Assembly (NCBI GenBank): GCA_037447655.1
Contig: JBBHKE010001578.1
Location: forward strand, 147,727 to 211,726
Length of the DNA: 64,000 nt
Direction of reading: 5' to 3'
DNA from: Zygnema cylindricum
Taxonomy: Eukaryota; Streptophyta; Zygnematophyceae; Zygnematales; Zygnemataceae
In this document: piece after piece, positions 32,187-43,119 of the stretch
How the letters are laid out: each line of letters begins with the position of its first letter
How positions within the stretch are numbered: position 1 is the first letter of the stretch
Translations under genes and position numbers: made by a program
The notes under the pieces: model-generated
What the model saw: the letters and a program-made list of their open reading frames with translations, nothing else
Told to the model about the DNA's origin: nothing
Database searches by the model: none

Positions 32187-33135
32187 GGGTACGTCCCCAT
32201 GTATTAAAGTACATACTTTTCTCTATCTTTATGCCCTAAAATTCAGGGAACTTGGAAAAAAACTTTAACCGTACGATAAAATTATGTTTACCAAAATAAA
32301 GTATTCGTCAATTCATACTTTCGATCTACGACGTGTTTGTCGTCATATGAATGCATTTTGGCGTTTTCCCATTTTCGACCCCCGGGCAAGAGAATCCAGC
32401 CCAAAAAAAAACTTCATCCAAAATCACATCGAGGAGGTGATTTTAGTGAAGTACCGCCCAAACAGCGAATGAAAAACGAACCACGCACGCGCCACACGAT
32501 TTGTAAAAATTTTGGACGAGGGAGAGTCCTCGCTATTTTTCTCCGTACCCGTCACGCGCTATGTACGGAAAAAAATTTGCAAGGGTCTCGAACTTCCACT
32601 TGAATTCATGGGTCTTTTGCATAATTTTTCGCCGTCGCGCCTCTCCTCTCTCCCTCTCACACTGTCGCTTGTATCTCACACTTTTTAGAATGAGAAACGA
32701 CAATATTTGTATAAAATGAAAGATCTTTAAAAAATATTTTATTTTTATTTTTTTATTTTTTTTTATTTAATGGCAAATCGAGTGAGAAAAGTAGAAAAAG
32801 CGAAACCGAGAAACCATGGCGGAAAGTTATTGAATCAGTGACGTCGACGTTGTCACAAGTGAGCGTGACGTCACAATATCACCAAACCCAAAACATCTGC
32901 GATTTCATAAAAATCTAGACGTCTACAACTGTCGCTGTTTTTGTTGGCGTCACTAATCGTCGGAACTTTCGAAGTCGTCTTCAGTCGTCATCAGTAGTAC
33001 CTTGCGTCTACAACCGTCACATTTCAAAGATCCGATTTCATATTTGCACATAGGGACGCTCTTCAAAGTAGTACGGAAATCTATACTACAGTCCAAAATA
33101 CTTTGCCAAAGTACCGATTACATGGGGACATACCC
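32187..33135. mobile_element. PIF/Harbinger-type non-autonomous element, 949 bp
   Basis: Ends are GGGTACGTCCCCATGTA on the left and TACATGGGGACATACCC on the right (one mismatch). They are flanked by TAA on both sides (32184-32186 and 33136-33138). TAA and TTA are the usual PIF/Harbinger duplications. The CCCCATGT core is shared with the element at 6631-7505. No transposase is visible. Confidence 0.87.
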
Positions 33136-33151
33136 TAAAGTGAACCATCAA

Positions 33152-33844
33152 CAGAGGTCGCAAAAATTAAAAAATTTCATACCCGAAACCGACCGTTTTT
33201 TTTTTTTCAAAATCTGAGTAACCGACGCCCGACCGAGTTTTGTCACGCTCCAAAATTGTTAACCGTTAACCGACCGTCATTTACGAAAAAAAAAATTAAC
33301 CGAATCTTGATTTTTAGCGACTAACCGTGCCCGCCCGTAACCGAAAAAATACAAAATTAATCAATGTACGACGGAATAAGCCAATAATTACGATTTGTCG
33401 CGTTCCCTAAGATTTGCGAAATGAATAGTGTTACTACCGTGTCATATTTGCGACGCTTTGTCAGGTTGCCTAAGATTTGCGAAATGAATATTGTACTACC
33501 GTGTCAGATTTGCGACGCTTTGTCGCGCTCCCTAAGATTTTCGAAATAAATAGCTTACTACAATACCGTGTCAGATTTGCGACGCTAATCATGATGTCAC
33601 GTACTTCAACGATGCCAAAGTGTACAAAGTACAAGAATGATGGATTATAGGGACAGTACAAAATTTTCATTTTTTTTGGTTTTTTGGTTGATCGACCGTA
33701 ACCGACCGATTTTTTTTTCCTAGGTGAATCAACCGACCGTAACCCCCCGACCCCCAAAATTTGACAACCGAATCCGTTCCGGATCCAGCGCGGGCGGTCG
33801 GTTAACGGTTGGTCACGGTTTCGGTTGACCGTTTGCGACCTTTG
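33152..33844. mobile_element. hAT-like non-autonomous element with CCGACCG subterminal repeats, 693 bp
   Basis: The ends CAGAGGTCGCAAA and TTTGCGACCTTTG are inverted repeats with one mismatch. Flanking 8-mers ACCATCAA and ACTAGCAA match at 6 of 8 positions, so the target duplication has decayed. Inside the ends are many ACCGACCG/CGGTCGGT words, resembling hAT subterminal repeats. It begins 13 bp after the PIF/Harbinger element and contains a 62-bp tandem array at 33395-33590. Confidence 0.75.
33395..33590. repeat. About 62-bp tandem repeat, 3 units
   Basis: CCTAAGATTTGCGAAAT recurs at about 33406, 33469 and 33531 (last with TTTTCG), each followed by a TACCGTGTCAGATTTGCGACGCT-like end. It lies in the middle of the hAT-like element at 33152-33844. 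Confidence 0.85.
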
Positions 33845-35458
33845 ACTAGCAACCAGTGACCAGCGTGTCTCGTCGCTCGTTCACTACAGTACTGTAGCCA
33901 GCGCCGATGTAGCGCCAGCACCCTCCCCGAGCTGCGATAGCGCTAAATCAGCGTCGTTGCCGACGCTTGGCCCTATAACAACTGGTTAACACCAAAATGA
34001 TGACAAATTCACAATTGAAGCAAATAATGGCCATATCACAACATTTAAACATTAAATAATGAAAATGCATAATTGAATCAAAAGCAAGCCAATTTTAAAA
34101 TCAGGTGAGAGAAATGGTTCATTTTACACATAAAAATAGGCTAAACTCATTAACGGCCGTGAATACAACTATCTACTCGATCTCTCTATTCCAAATTTCG
34201 GTCATCCATATCTTCATCAAAATCCTCTTCCACTACCTCCACTACCCCCCCTTCCTCTTCTTTACATGATACCATAGCCTCCTCGTACGTGAGATCTCTA
34301 GTCTTGTGTGCTAATCTGAGATTGCTAAAGACCCACACCAAGTCATTGGCCCTCTTAGCTGTCAACCTATTCTGTTTTTTAGAGTGAATATGGTCATAGG
34401 TTGACCAATTCCTCTCACATGAGCTGGCAACTTAGCATTGGGAAAGGACCATAATTGTTACTTTCTGAAAGATAGGGGTGATGGCCCCAAATTGATGCCA
34501 CCACTTCCACCCTGGCATCTTCTTAGCACAAGCTTTTGTGACGTCCCTCTCAAAAACACCCTAAAAACCCCTATACTTAGTCATCTCATTGTAGGCTCCG
34601 GCTTGTTCATCCACATTCGGTACCAATCTATCAAAAATAGTCTGGAAGCCTTCCATGAATTTCGCGTTTCAATGTTGTCCGTAATCAACACTCTGGTATT
34701 CAGGATCGAGCACATAGCCGACTGCATACATGGGGCTATGTGCCGTCCCCCATCTCGCCAACCAGAATGTCTTTAGCTCCTCTAAAATGTGCACTCCTTC
34801 ATGATTTCTCACTCCTCTATTGCTACAAATATTATATTAATATTGGCCAATCATGTAAAAATCATAATATATTTTCCCCACATTTGGGGCCCCTTTGTCA
34901 CAATCCCTCATTAGACGCACTACTGGCTTTGAAACTGCCACAGCCTCCTTCACTCTCATCCAAAACTCTGAGCTTAGAATGTGCCCCTTAATCTTGGACC
35001 CTTCAGACTTGTAAGAAGCTTTGCCCACCCACTACTTGTAGTCATCATCAAACATTAAGGTCGCAAGGCTGTCTTTCACCTCTAAAAACCTCTGGAGCAT
35101 GATAAAATTTGTCGCAAACCTGGTCTCTCCAGGTTTCAAAAGCTTGAGTGTAGAGAGCTTGTTGAATATGGAAGCACTCATACTATGGTTTGTGATTAAT
35201 TTCAAAATCTCCTTGGCCTCTCGAACAGGTGTTGAGATAAAAGCCAACTTGCCCGAATCCTCCAACATGAGGTCCAAAACATGGGGTGAGCATGTAATCT
35301 ACGTGATGGAGGGGTACTTATTTATGAGCAACAAGGCTTCTGCCTTGTTTACGGGAGCAGAATCAGTCACAACCTGCACCACATGCTCCACACCTATTGC
35401 AAGAACTCCCTTCTCACACACCTTAAAAACATATTCGGCATCCTTATACTCCCCACTA

Positions 35459-35949
35459 CATAGCGAATCGTAATCAGAGTAATGAAAATATTAGAGTACA
35501 AAAACTAAAAAAATAAATTAGAATAATGAACGCTGATTTATGTGATAGAGCTTTTTCAACGATGAATTTTACTCTAATTTATTTAAGTACTCTAATTTGG
35601 CACGCTAATATCCTCTACGGTAAATAAGGTGTTTGTACAGAATTTGGCAAAACGTACAGTTTATCGTCACTATGACGTTGGCACTACGCGGTTTGTTAAA
35701 ATGGAGTTACATGATAACGGCCTCTATTAAAACATTATTTGTACTTTTTTGCTTAATTTTGCACGGTCGGAGGTCGTCCGTACTCCACACTATTTAAAAC
35801 GAGCCTATATTAGAATTAAAAAAGCTAATTAAACTTTACCTTAAATATAATAATGAAAAAATTAAAATCATTTACTCTATTTCATGTGATAGAGTCGAAA
35901 TTTTGAGCGACCTAATTAGAGTAATTTGCTCTAATTAGGATTAGCGGTG
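35459..35949. mobile_element. CACCG-type MITE inserted in the hAT transposase, 491 bp
   Basis: The left end CATAGCGAATCGTAATCAGAG pairs with the right end CTCTAATTAGGATTAGCGGTG imperfectly. TA lies on both sides (35457-35458 and 35950-35951). With the element and one TA ignored, the transposase codons on either side meet in frame (DT then SGEYKDAEY), which fixes the insertion site exactly. The first 140 bp are closely related to 58045-58190. The inside is rich in ACTCTAAT words. Confidence 0.9.
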
Positions 35950-36580
35950 TAGTGTCAACCGCCGTGAGAAACATGTCACCCTTGGGGGTGACAGCCAAAA
36001 TATTAAGGAGAGGCTTTTGATCTATGGCTGTCCAACCGTCGGATGTGATGGAGGCACTTGTGACTTTTATCATCTCCATGTAGCTCTCCAAATCCTTATT
36101 CATCGCTGCCTTAGACTCAGATAGGAGACGAGTTCTCATGACTTTGCGAGAAGGTAGTTTGTAAGACTCTTCAATCTCTTTAGTCTGCTTCACTGCTGCC
36201 TTGAAGTAGGGATCATTAAGTAGACTAAATGGTAGGCCATTTGCATAGAATGCCTTTGCATATGCGGCATCTACTTCTTTCTGATTAAGGCGATTGAAAG
36301 TATTCTTAATTTTCATCTGCTCTCCTTGTACCTTATTGCTTTGGATAGACCCAAGACTTCCACTGAGTTCTTCTACAGCCGACAGGGTACGCTTTTGAGA
36401 GCCATGAGAAGCTTTGTCCGTTTCCACTTCACTAAACTGTGCCTTCACCTTTTCCGGACATAAGTTGCAAGGCCTAATACCTCGATGCCTCACATTTCCA
36501 ATAAAGTGGTTTCTAATTCTATTCACTTGTGCAATGTATTCAATGTTAGTGTAAACACAAATGCACAGGTTATTGTCCCC

Positions 36581-36722
36581 AAGTAGCCCACCCTTTGGGG
36601 CCTTCACATGCTCCCACTCTGGCCCTCGAGGCCTATGCATGGTTGCACAATTTATTGTCAACAAGTAGCCCACCCTTTGGGGCCTTCACATGCTCCCACT
36701 CTAGCCCTCGAGGCTTAGGCAT
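36581..36722. repeat. 82-bp direct duplication at the 5' end of the hAT transposase
   Basis: AAGTAGCCCACCCTTTGGGG, CTTCACATGCTCCCACTCT and GCCCTCGAGGC occur from 36581 and again from 36663. The 82-bp offset is not a multiple of 3. The upstream copy (minus strand) has an ATG at 36720-36722 giving MPKPRGLEWEHVKAPKGG; the second copy has an ATG at 36632 in the equivalent place. Confidence 0.9.
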
Positions 36723-37624
36723 GGTTGTAGGTGGTGAGGTTCGTGAAGATGTTTCTAGAGGCTTTAATGGGGGCTTCAATGTTAGGATTCAATGGCATCT
36801 TCTTTTTAATGAGAAAACCTCCATAACTGGTACAAATTTTGTGCACGAAATTGAAATGAATTTCGCGCGCGTCTCTTTTTTGAAAATTCGGTACATTTTT
36901 TTTGTACATTAAATCCGTACACGAAAGCTACGAATTTTACGAAATTTTAAAAAACCTAAAAAATTAACGCATTTTCGTAAAGAAATGAAAATCTGTACGT
37001 TTGGTACCTCTATGATTTGGACGGTCCGACGGGGCCAATGATTGGAAATGACTTTACTTTGTTGCGAAAAGAAAAACGATACAAAAAACGCGATGAGACG
37101 CAAAGCTTTATGCAAATGGCCAAATGCCATTGATTGAGATAGTCAGGGAAATCTTATATTATTATGCGTGTGACTCACTGAAAGCAGAAAATTGACAAGA
37201 TGCATTAAAATTGCTCATCAAAATTTTGGAAAACTTCTTTCCCAGTCGCAGAAGAAATCTGATTCGCTCATCTTTTGGAGTTAAATGCCGTAAAAATGTA
37301 GATCTGCGCCAAAAGACGGAAAAAAAATCACATATTCGTCCTCTACATGTTTATCTTATTGTTTGTTCTAACCAGCCAACGTTATGATACGGCTCATGCC
37401 ATGGAACCTAAAGAGAAAAACATGAGCCGCTAAAGGCGCCAACGTATATGCACGTGTTTTTTAGGGTTCTTTAGGGTTTTTAGGGTTTCCAATACCTCCT
37501 TCCTCTTTTACTCATACACTCTCTCCCTCTCGCAGTCCCTCCCTCTAATCCCTCCTTTCCTTCCCTCCCCCACTCCCCCTCTTCTCTCTACCCCCTCTCT
37601 CCTCCCCCTCTCCCTCTTTCTTTG
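36723..37624. other. Spacer ending in telomere-like words and a short CT tract
   Basis: No gene recognised. At 37458-37490 there are three TTTAGGG/TTAGGG-type words (TTTAGGGTTCTTTAGGG), the plant-type telomere motif, as in other R-repeat flanks. 37501-37620 is a short CT-rich tract directly before R copy 2, the same arrangement as the other two copies. Confidence 0.6.
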
Positions 37625-40600
37625 ATGCATTTCCTTACCTGAGTTTGTGTGGTCAAGTTGTTGCGCTGTCACGTCACGTCTTTTTCGCGTCTCCAATCAC
37701 GTTGAAATTTCCTTCTAGTTATCTAACACAAAATTTGGAGATAAACCAACATCAAACGTGATTATTTCCTAATCTCAATTCTTTAATCTACATCCTTTCA
37801 ATCTAATTCCTCCCTCCTCACCGAAAACATGACTTCAAAATTCACGATTCACAAATTCGAGGTTGAGTATTCATAAATCTCATTTGTACCTTGATTGCGT
37901 TTTGCATGTCTAGGGTGTGTTAAGGTTCTTTAGGGTTTTTTACTAGTTTTTCATTTGAGAAAGGAACTCTAAAAAAATATAAGTTGAATGTGTGAAATTT
38001 TAAGATTTTGTCTTTTTGTTGTGTCCTGCCGCGTAACTTGGGTATAATAAAACGGAAATTCTTTTGAAATTAGCTTATACTTATCTGTTCCACTCCTTTC
38101 GTCTCCTTTTGTCTGGATTTATGAGATACTACGTAAACATGCCCTATCCACTCGTGATTATTAAGTTATACATTTTCATTCACACACCATACACTATACC
38201 GTACTATGAACTGGTGGAGAAAAGACATGCGACGGAAATAATAGTAGAATTGACATGTTTTTTTGCAAAACAAGAGCGATATATAATTACGTTTTGTTAT
38301 ATTAATTGAAAATATTTTTGTATGTCACGCCCGAATAAATTGGTCATGAATCGCCTTATTACAACTGACCACGTTTCTAATCAATTGAGCAAACAAGTCC
38401 CACCTTTACGGCTCAACTTTATAAAAAAATATATACCATCAGTTGACACCATTAACCTAGGGGTGCGAACCTGCTACCTTGAACTAATTCGAAAACAAAA
38501 AGAGGTAAGCGAAAAAAAACTCGAAGGTAGAGCAAGAGGCCGAAAAAACCTATGAGTTGCTAAAGGCTTGATGCAAAGTCATACTGACTCAGTGCCTAGA
38601 TACATAGTGTTTGCCAAGAGGGTGTGGCTTCATGATGGAGACGAAGGTGGCAAAGTATAACATGTAATATTTATTTAAGTGTTAAGAAAACCATTAAGGA
38701 TATTCAGATTTGTAAGATGAATGTAACTCTAAAGTAAAACCATTGAAGGCCTTGCTCTTTAAAACACGCACTGATTCTCTTCAAAACCATGTGGAATCTT
38801 GAAGTCGAAAACCTCAAACTTATCAATCACCCGAAATTGCAAGGTATGTCCCGCCTGGCTTAATGAGAAAACTAGAAGAGGAGTTCCCTCCCATTATTGG
38901 CAACTACATTGAACAAGATTGCGTCTATGATCACGGCAAACATAAATATGCCTTCAAAAGTAGGAGTATCTGAGAATAGATTGTTGCAGACGTTACATGG
39001 ATATTGTATGACGCACCTAATAATCATAATTGGTAATCATATCTATATGTTCATCAAAAGAATGTGTTATTTCTACCTTTGAGACGAAAAGTATGATTCC
39101 TTCTGTTGTCCAAATGAATGACAATCTTAACGAGTTCCGTGTGTAAAAAAAATCACTCAACTATGAGTATATGACGAAATTAAAGAAAAAAAAAACTTTG
39201 GTCATATCATTTAAATGTTCGAATGCTTGATACAAACAATTTGCCTTGGTTCTCGGTCTTTTATGACTTGTCCAACCCGAACCAGTGAAAACTGGTTGAG
39301 GTTATAAGGATTTTTCAAGGCTTATCTAATTTAGCAAGGTAAGCAAAACAAACAGATTATTCACTAGAACGCTTGTATGGCCCGAAATAAAGAATAAAAA
39401 TTCACATTTTGACAACCAGTCGAAAAATTGCATAACATTTTTGTGATCTACTTTTCAACTATTTTTAATACAACATATTACCTTGAAACAAGTTTTTTTG
39501 CAATAATCTAGTTGTTTATACATATCAAAAATGCATCTTCAATTCATACATTACATAACCTTTACTAAGTTAATAGGATTTATACATAACGTACTAACTT
39601 AATAAAATTTGTTAGAATCAGATCCATATCTAAGTGACTGTATAATATCTAACTTTGGAACTATTTTGCCTATCACCCAAAAAGCCTCAAATTGCTTATA
39701 GAAGACCTAATATAATAGGACCTAAAAGTACAAAACCTATAAACTTACAGTCAAAATTACCAACTGATCCAGGTCTAATAAATTCAGAACGAGAACAAGA
39801 ACCAGTGCTAACTGGTAATACAAACATGGTAATAGAAACATTCTTATTGAACATACTAGAACAAATCCAGTGGCTCCCACACTTGAATCATATGTTGGAG
39901 TGTGCACAAAAAGATCAAAGCAATACATGTTTAAACGATGTATTATATCACGATCTTGGTACAAGTTGTGCATTAATGTACTTATTGAAAAATCGACAAC
40001 TGTTTTTGGCTTCTTATTTTTCCTCTACTTAAGAAATTAAGAAATCTGAAGTGCTTTAACTTTTAACAAATTATTTTTTCAAGATGCGGATTTATCAAAA
40101 TGGTCCAGTTTTTAGTAGAATTCAACATGAAATAGATTTTCAGACTTCATATTTAAAAGATTTTAAGTTTGATATCCTAACTTCTCAGAGTGTGAATGAT
40201 CTATAACGAATGTTTTTTGTGTTGGATGTGAATTGCAATTTTTTGTTTTAATAAAAGACGTAAAAACTTACTTGGATTTGGATTTGTTTTCAATTTGGGA
40301 GGGGACATGAGTTTCCACACCGGATTTACTATGTTCAAGTTGTTGTCATGTCACATCACATCCGTTGTGTCCTCCTTCGCCTCCCTAACCGCGGTTCAAC
40401 GATTTGCGGATCAGTTTTCTTTGGACATTGTAAGTATCTCTACAGATTTTGGAGTAAAACCAGATTAAACAAAATCATTTTTTAATCTAAATCCTTTACT
40501 TTAATTTCGCTACAAAACCCTAAATCTTTCAATCGAAATCCTTTCAATCAAATTTTTCTAATGAACCCGATAATTTTGGGCACAGATTTTGGAGCAAAAT

Positions 40601-42165
40601 GCATCAAACATACTTTTATTCCTAATTTGAATCCTTTCAATCTACATCTTTTCAAATTATTTCCCCAAGATAACCCGAAATCTTTTCATCTAGATCTTTT
40701 TATTCTCAATTTTTTCAATGTCTTTTCAATCTAAGTCCTCTAGAAAAAACCCTAATTTATTGGGCACAAACCAAGGAGCAAAAGCACATTAACATAATCC
40801 TTTTCCTAATCGACATTCTTTCAACATACATCTTTTTTATCTACTTCCTCGAAAAAACCCTAATTCCTCTAATCTTGATTTTTTCAACCTAAATCCTCTC
40901 AAAAACCTTAAATCTTTCCATTTTAATCCTTTTATGATCAGCATTTCCAATCCTTCAAAAAAACCTTCTAATTTTAGGCACAAATTTTGGAGCAAAACGA
41001 CGTCAAACATAATCATATTTTTAATTTAAATCCCCTGAATCTACAGTTTTCCGATCTAATTCAACCCCTTCATCAAATCATGACTCGGAAGTCAAGAGTC
41101 ATAACTGAGAAGTAAATATTCAAAATTCAGGATTAGGAGCGCAATGTTTTGAGCCCTGAAGGCGTTCAAAATTCAAAACTCCTACGTTCACAATTTTTAA
41201 CTCAAGTTTCAAACTTCGAACTCAGAATTTCGATTTTAGAACTTAGGTCTAGAATTTTGATCTCTAAGCTAAAAATATAATTCAACTTGCGACAGAGTAC
41301 GAGTTGTAAGAGAATGTAAATAACGTTAATGCAAATGTAACAATCAATTTTCGGGATACAATCTTCTATTCTTTCCCATAGTAGTTTTTTTTATTTGGAG
41401 CTTTACTCTCTTATGTTCAACTTGTGGTACAACAGTTACATGGAACCTTAACTCGGGATATCTCTATTTTTGATCTTTTCCAAGGGTTTTTCAAGGGTTT
41501 TTGGGTTGCTAGGTTTTATTTGGTTTTCACAATTAAGAAAGTAACTCCTACAAAAATTTCGCAGTAATTCGCAGTTTTAGTACTTAGAAGAATTGGCAGG
41601 TACGACAAAGACTTTTAGTTTTAAATCTGTTTATATTTTTCCAAACTAGGGCTTACTTTTCAAACCAAGTTTTTTCTTTACAAAAACAAAGTTTGTTTCC
41701 ATAAACTAGGGGTCAAACAAAAGAAAAAAAATCGCAAAGTTTGACTTGGAGACTGTATATTACTGTGGATAAATGCGTAAAGAGAGGATGCTTCGCTATC
41801 GAGAGGGGGGGGAGGGTGAATGTGGTTGTCTTTCTCGAACAGGTTAACAATAGCGTTGACATAAAAAAGTTGAAATGGAGAGGAAACAGGGGGAAAGGAA
41901 AAGACCTTACCTTTTGTTTTTCAATTGTATTAAGTTTTTTAAGGAATTCGATCCGCAAAGGTATATATGCCCCTTTCTGTTTCTTATATGCGTTTTTCTT
42001 TTCCAGAAGACTTGAAAGAGTTGAAGGGGCAAAAGGTGTTTATGCCTCTTGTGGATGGGTGCAGAAGTATAAAGTGCGAAAACCTCAAAAATCTTTGAAT
42101 AATGTTTGTCGTTCAATATACAATACACTATACGTACACAACGCGTGGTGCACAAGGTAACACAA
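37625..42165 (+). repeat. R repeat, copy 2 (most diverged)
   Basis: Starts after a 120-bp CT tract with the same TTCCTTACCTGAG and GGTCAAGTTGTTGCGCTGTCA opening as the other copies. It lacks the segment equivalent to about 3640-4058 of copy 1: the sequence passes directly from an AGAACAAGAACCAGT word to CTAACTGGTAAT. It carries extra sequence at 40800-41000. Its 3' end (about 41580-42165) matches 5750-6215 of copy 1. Many scattered substitutions make it the oldest or least homogenised copy. No gene recognised. Confidence 0.78.
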
Positions 42166-43119
42166 GGTACCGGTAAACATAGTTTAACAACAATTAAACC
42201 TTATTAATTTCACTTCAAGAAACAAAGTAAAAAAAAAAAAAAAAAACGTTTTTGTGGACTTTAACAAACTTAAATTGGGACACTAAATTCTGGACTAAAC
42301 GTACATTTTGTGGGATTCGACATAGTAAATAATGTATGGAGCATCTATTGTACGGTATATACAGTACGGTGAAACAAAAAAAATGTTCAGCGTTTTAATG
42401 GTTTTCGTATTTTGAAACCGATGCACTAATAGGCGAGTTCCATCTTCCCCTCTTGATGACTTTTTCTTCATTGATTAGAAAATCTTTTTTTTCCCCTATT
42501 TCATTTTGAGATAAATAATGCCATTCGGTCTTATAAGGCATTAACGCTTTAATTTCCTTAGAAAGTAAGGAAGTAATTGAGAAGTAAAAAGAAAAAACAA
42601 CCGAGAAGTAAAAAGATGCATATCGACTTTCCGAAAAAGCTTAAGATAACCAAGACATTTTTCCCTCCCTCTCCCTCTCATGCAAACTTGGTCGAGAAAC
42701 ACGATTACATTCACCTTTGCCCCTTCTCGAAAATGAATTTTGATCTCTTTTAAGCAATATCCATAGTACTTAATGGTCTCTAAAGCAAATTTGCAATAAT
42801 TTTTTTCTTTTTGAAAAGACACCTTGTTTACAAAAACCCTGATTTTGAAAAGTAAAAATCCGGTTTTGGAAGTAAGCTCAGTTTGAAAATAACAAACGGG
42901 TTTTAAGTTGAAAACTTTGGTGTATTTGTCAAAATTGCCAGTTACGTTTATATAATAACAATAGCTTATATAATAATAGTTGCAAACGGTTTGCGGAAGT
43001 TACTTTTTGAAATGTTAAATATTGAAAAACCCTAAACCCATGCCAAACTTGGTCACTGAACATACCCTTAAGTAAAGTATAAGGTACCAATTTGTAAAAA
43101 GAGAAAGATAGAGAGGAGG
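42166..43119. other. AT-rich spacer
   Basis: No gene, TIR or RNA gene recognised. The 42541-42830 stretch partly echoes the 3' end of R: AACACGATTACATTCACC and GGTCGAGAAA-type words appear in the opposite orientation. It may therefore hold an inverted fragment of the R 3' end. Confidence 0.4.

Larger units (their letters stand above)
34186..36722 (-). pseudogene. hAT transposase (BED finger, DUF659, C-terminal dimerisation), broken
   Basis: Minus strand, read right to left. Near the start is WEHVKAPKGG, then LCICVY, RIRNHF and PCNLCPEKV: a BED-type zinc finger. The DUF659 region has VTSASITSDGWTAIDQKPLL and FLTAVDTT, and after the insertion at 35459-35949 continues VVTDSAPVNKAEALLL, TCSPHVLDLMLEDSGK and ETRFATNFIMLQRF. 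The C-terminal dimerisation region ends with SSCERNWSTYDHIHS, NRLTAKRANDLVWVFSNL and a stop at 34186-34188. In-frame stops at 35299-35301 (a Trp is usual there) and just after DDDYK near 35029, plus further lesions at 34440-34840, make it non-functional. An 82-bp direct duplication at the 5' end shifts the frame. In active relatives the protein cuts hAT ends in the nucleus and leaves 8-bp duplications. Confidence 0.93.

Noticed and set aside
35099-35473. 124-residue plus-strand ORF
   Set aside because: Antisense shadow of the hAT transposase, whose motifs are on the minus strand.
37440-37500. Chromosome end or true telomere
   Set aside because: Only three degenerate TTTAGGG words, embedded in ordinary repeat sequence.
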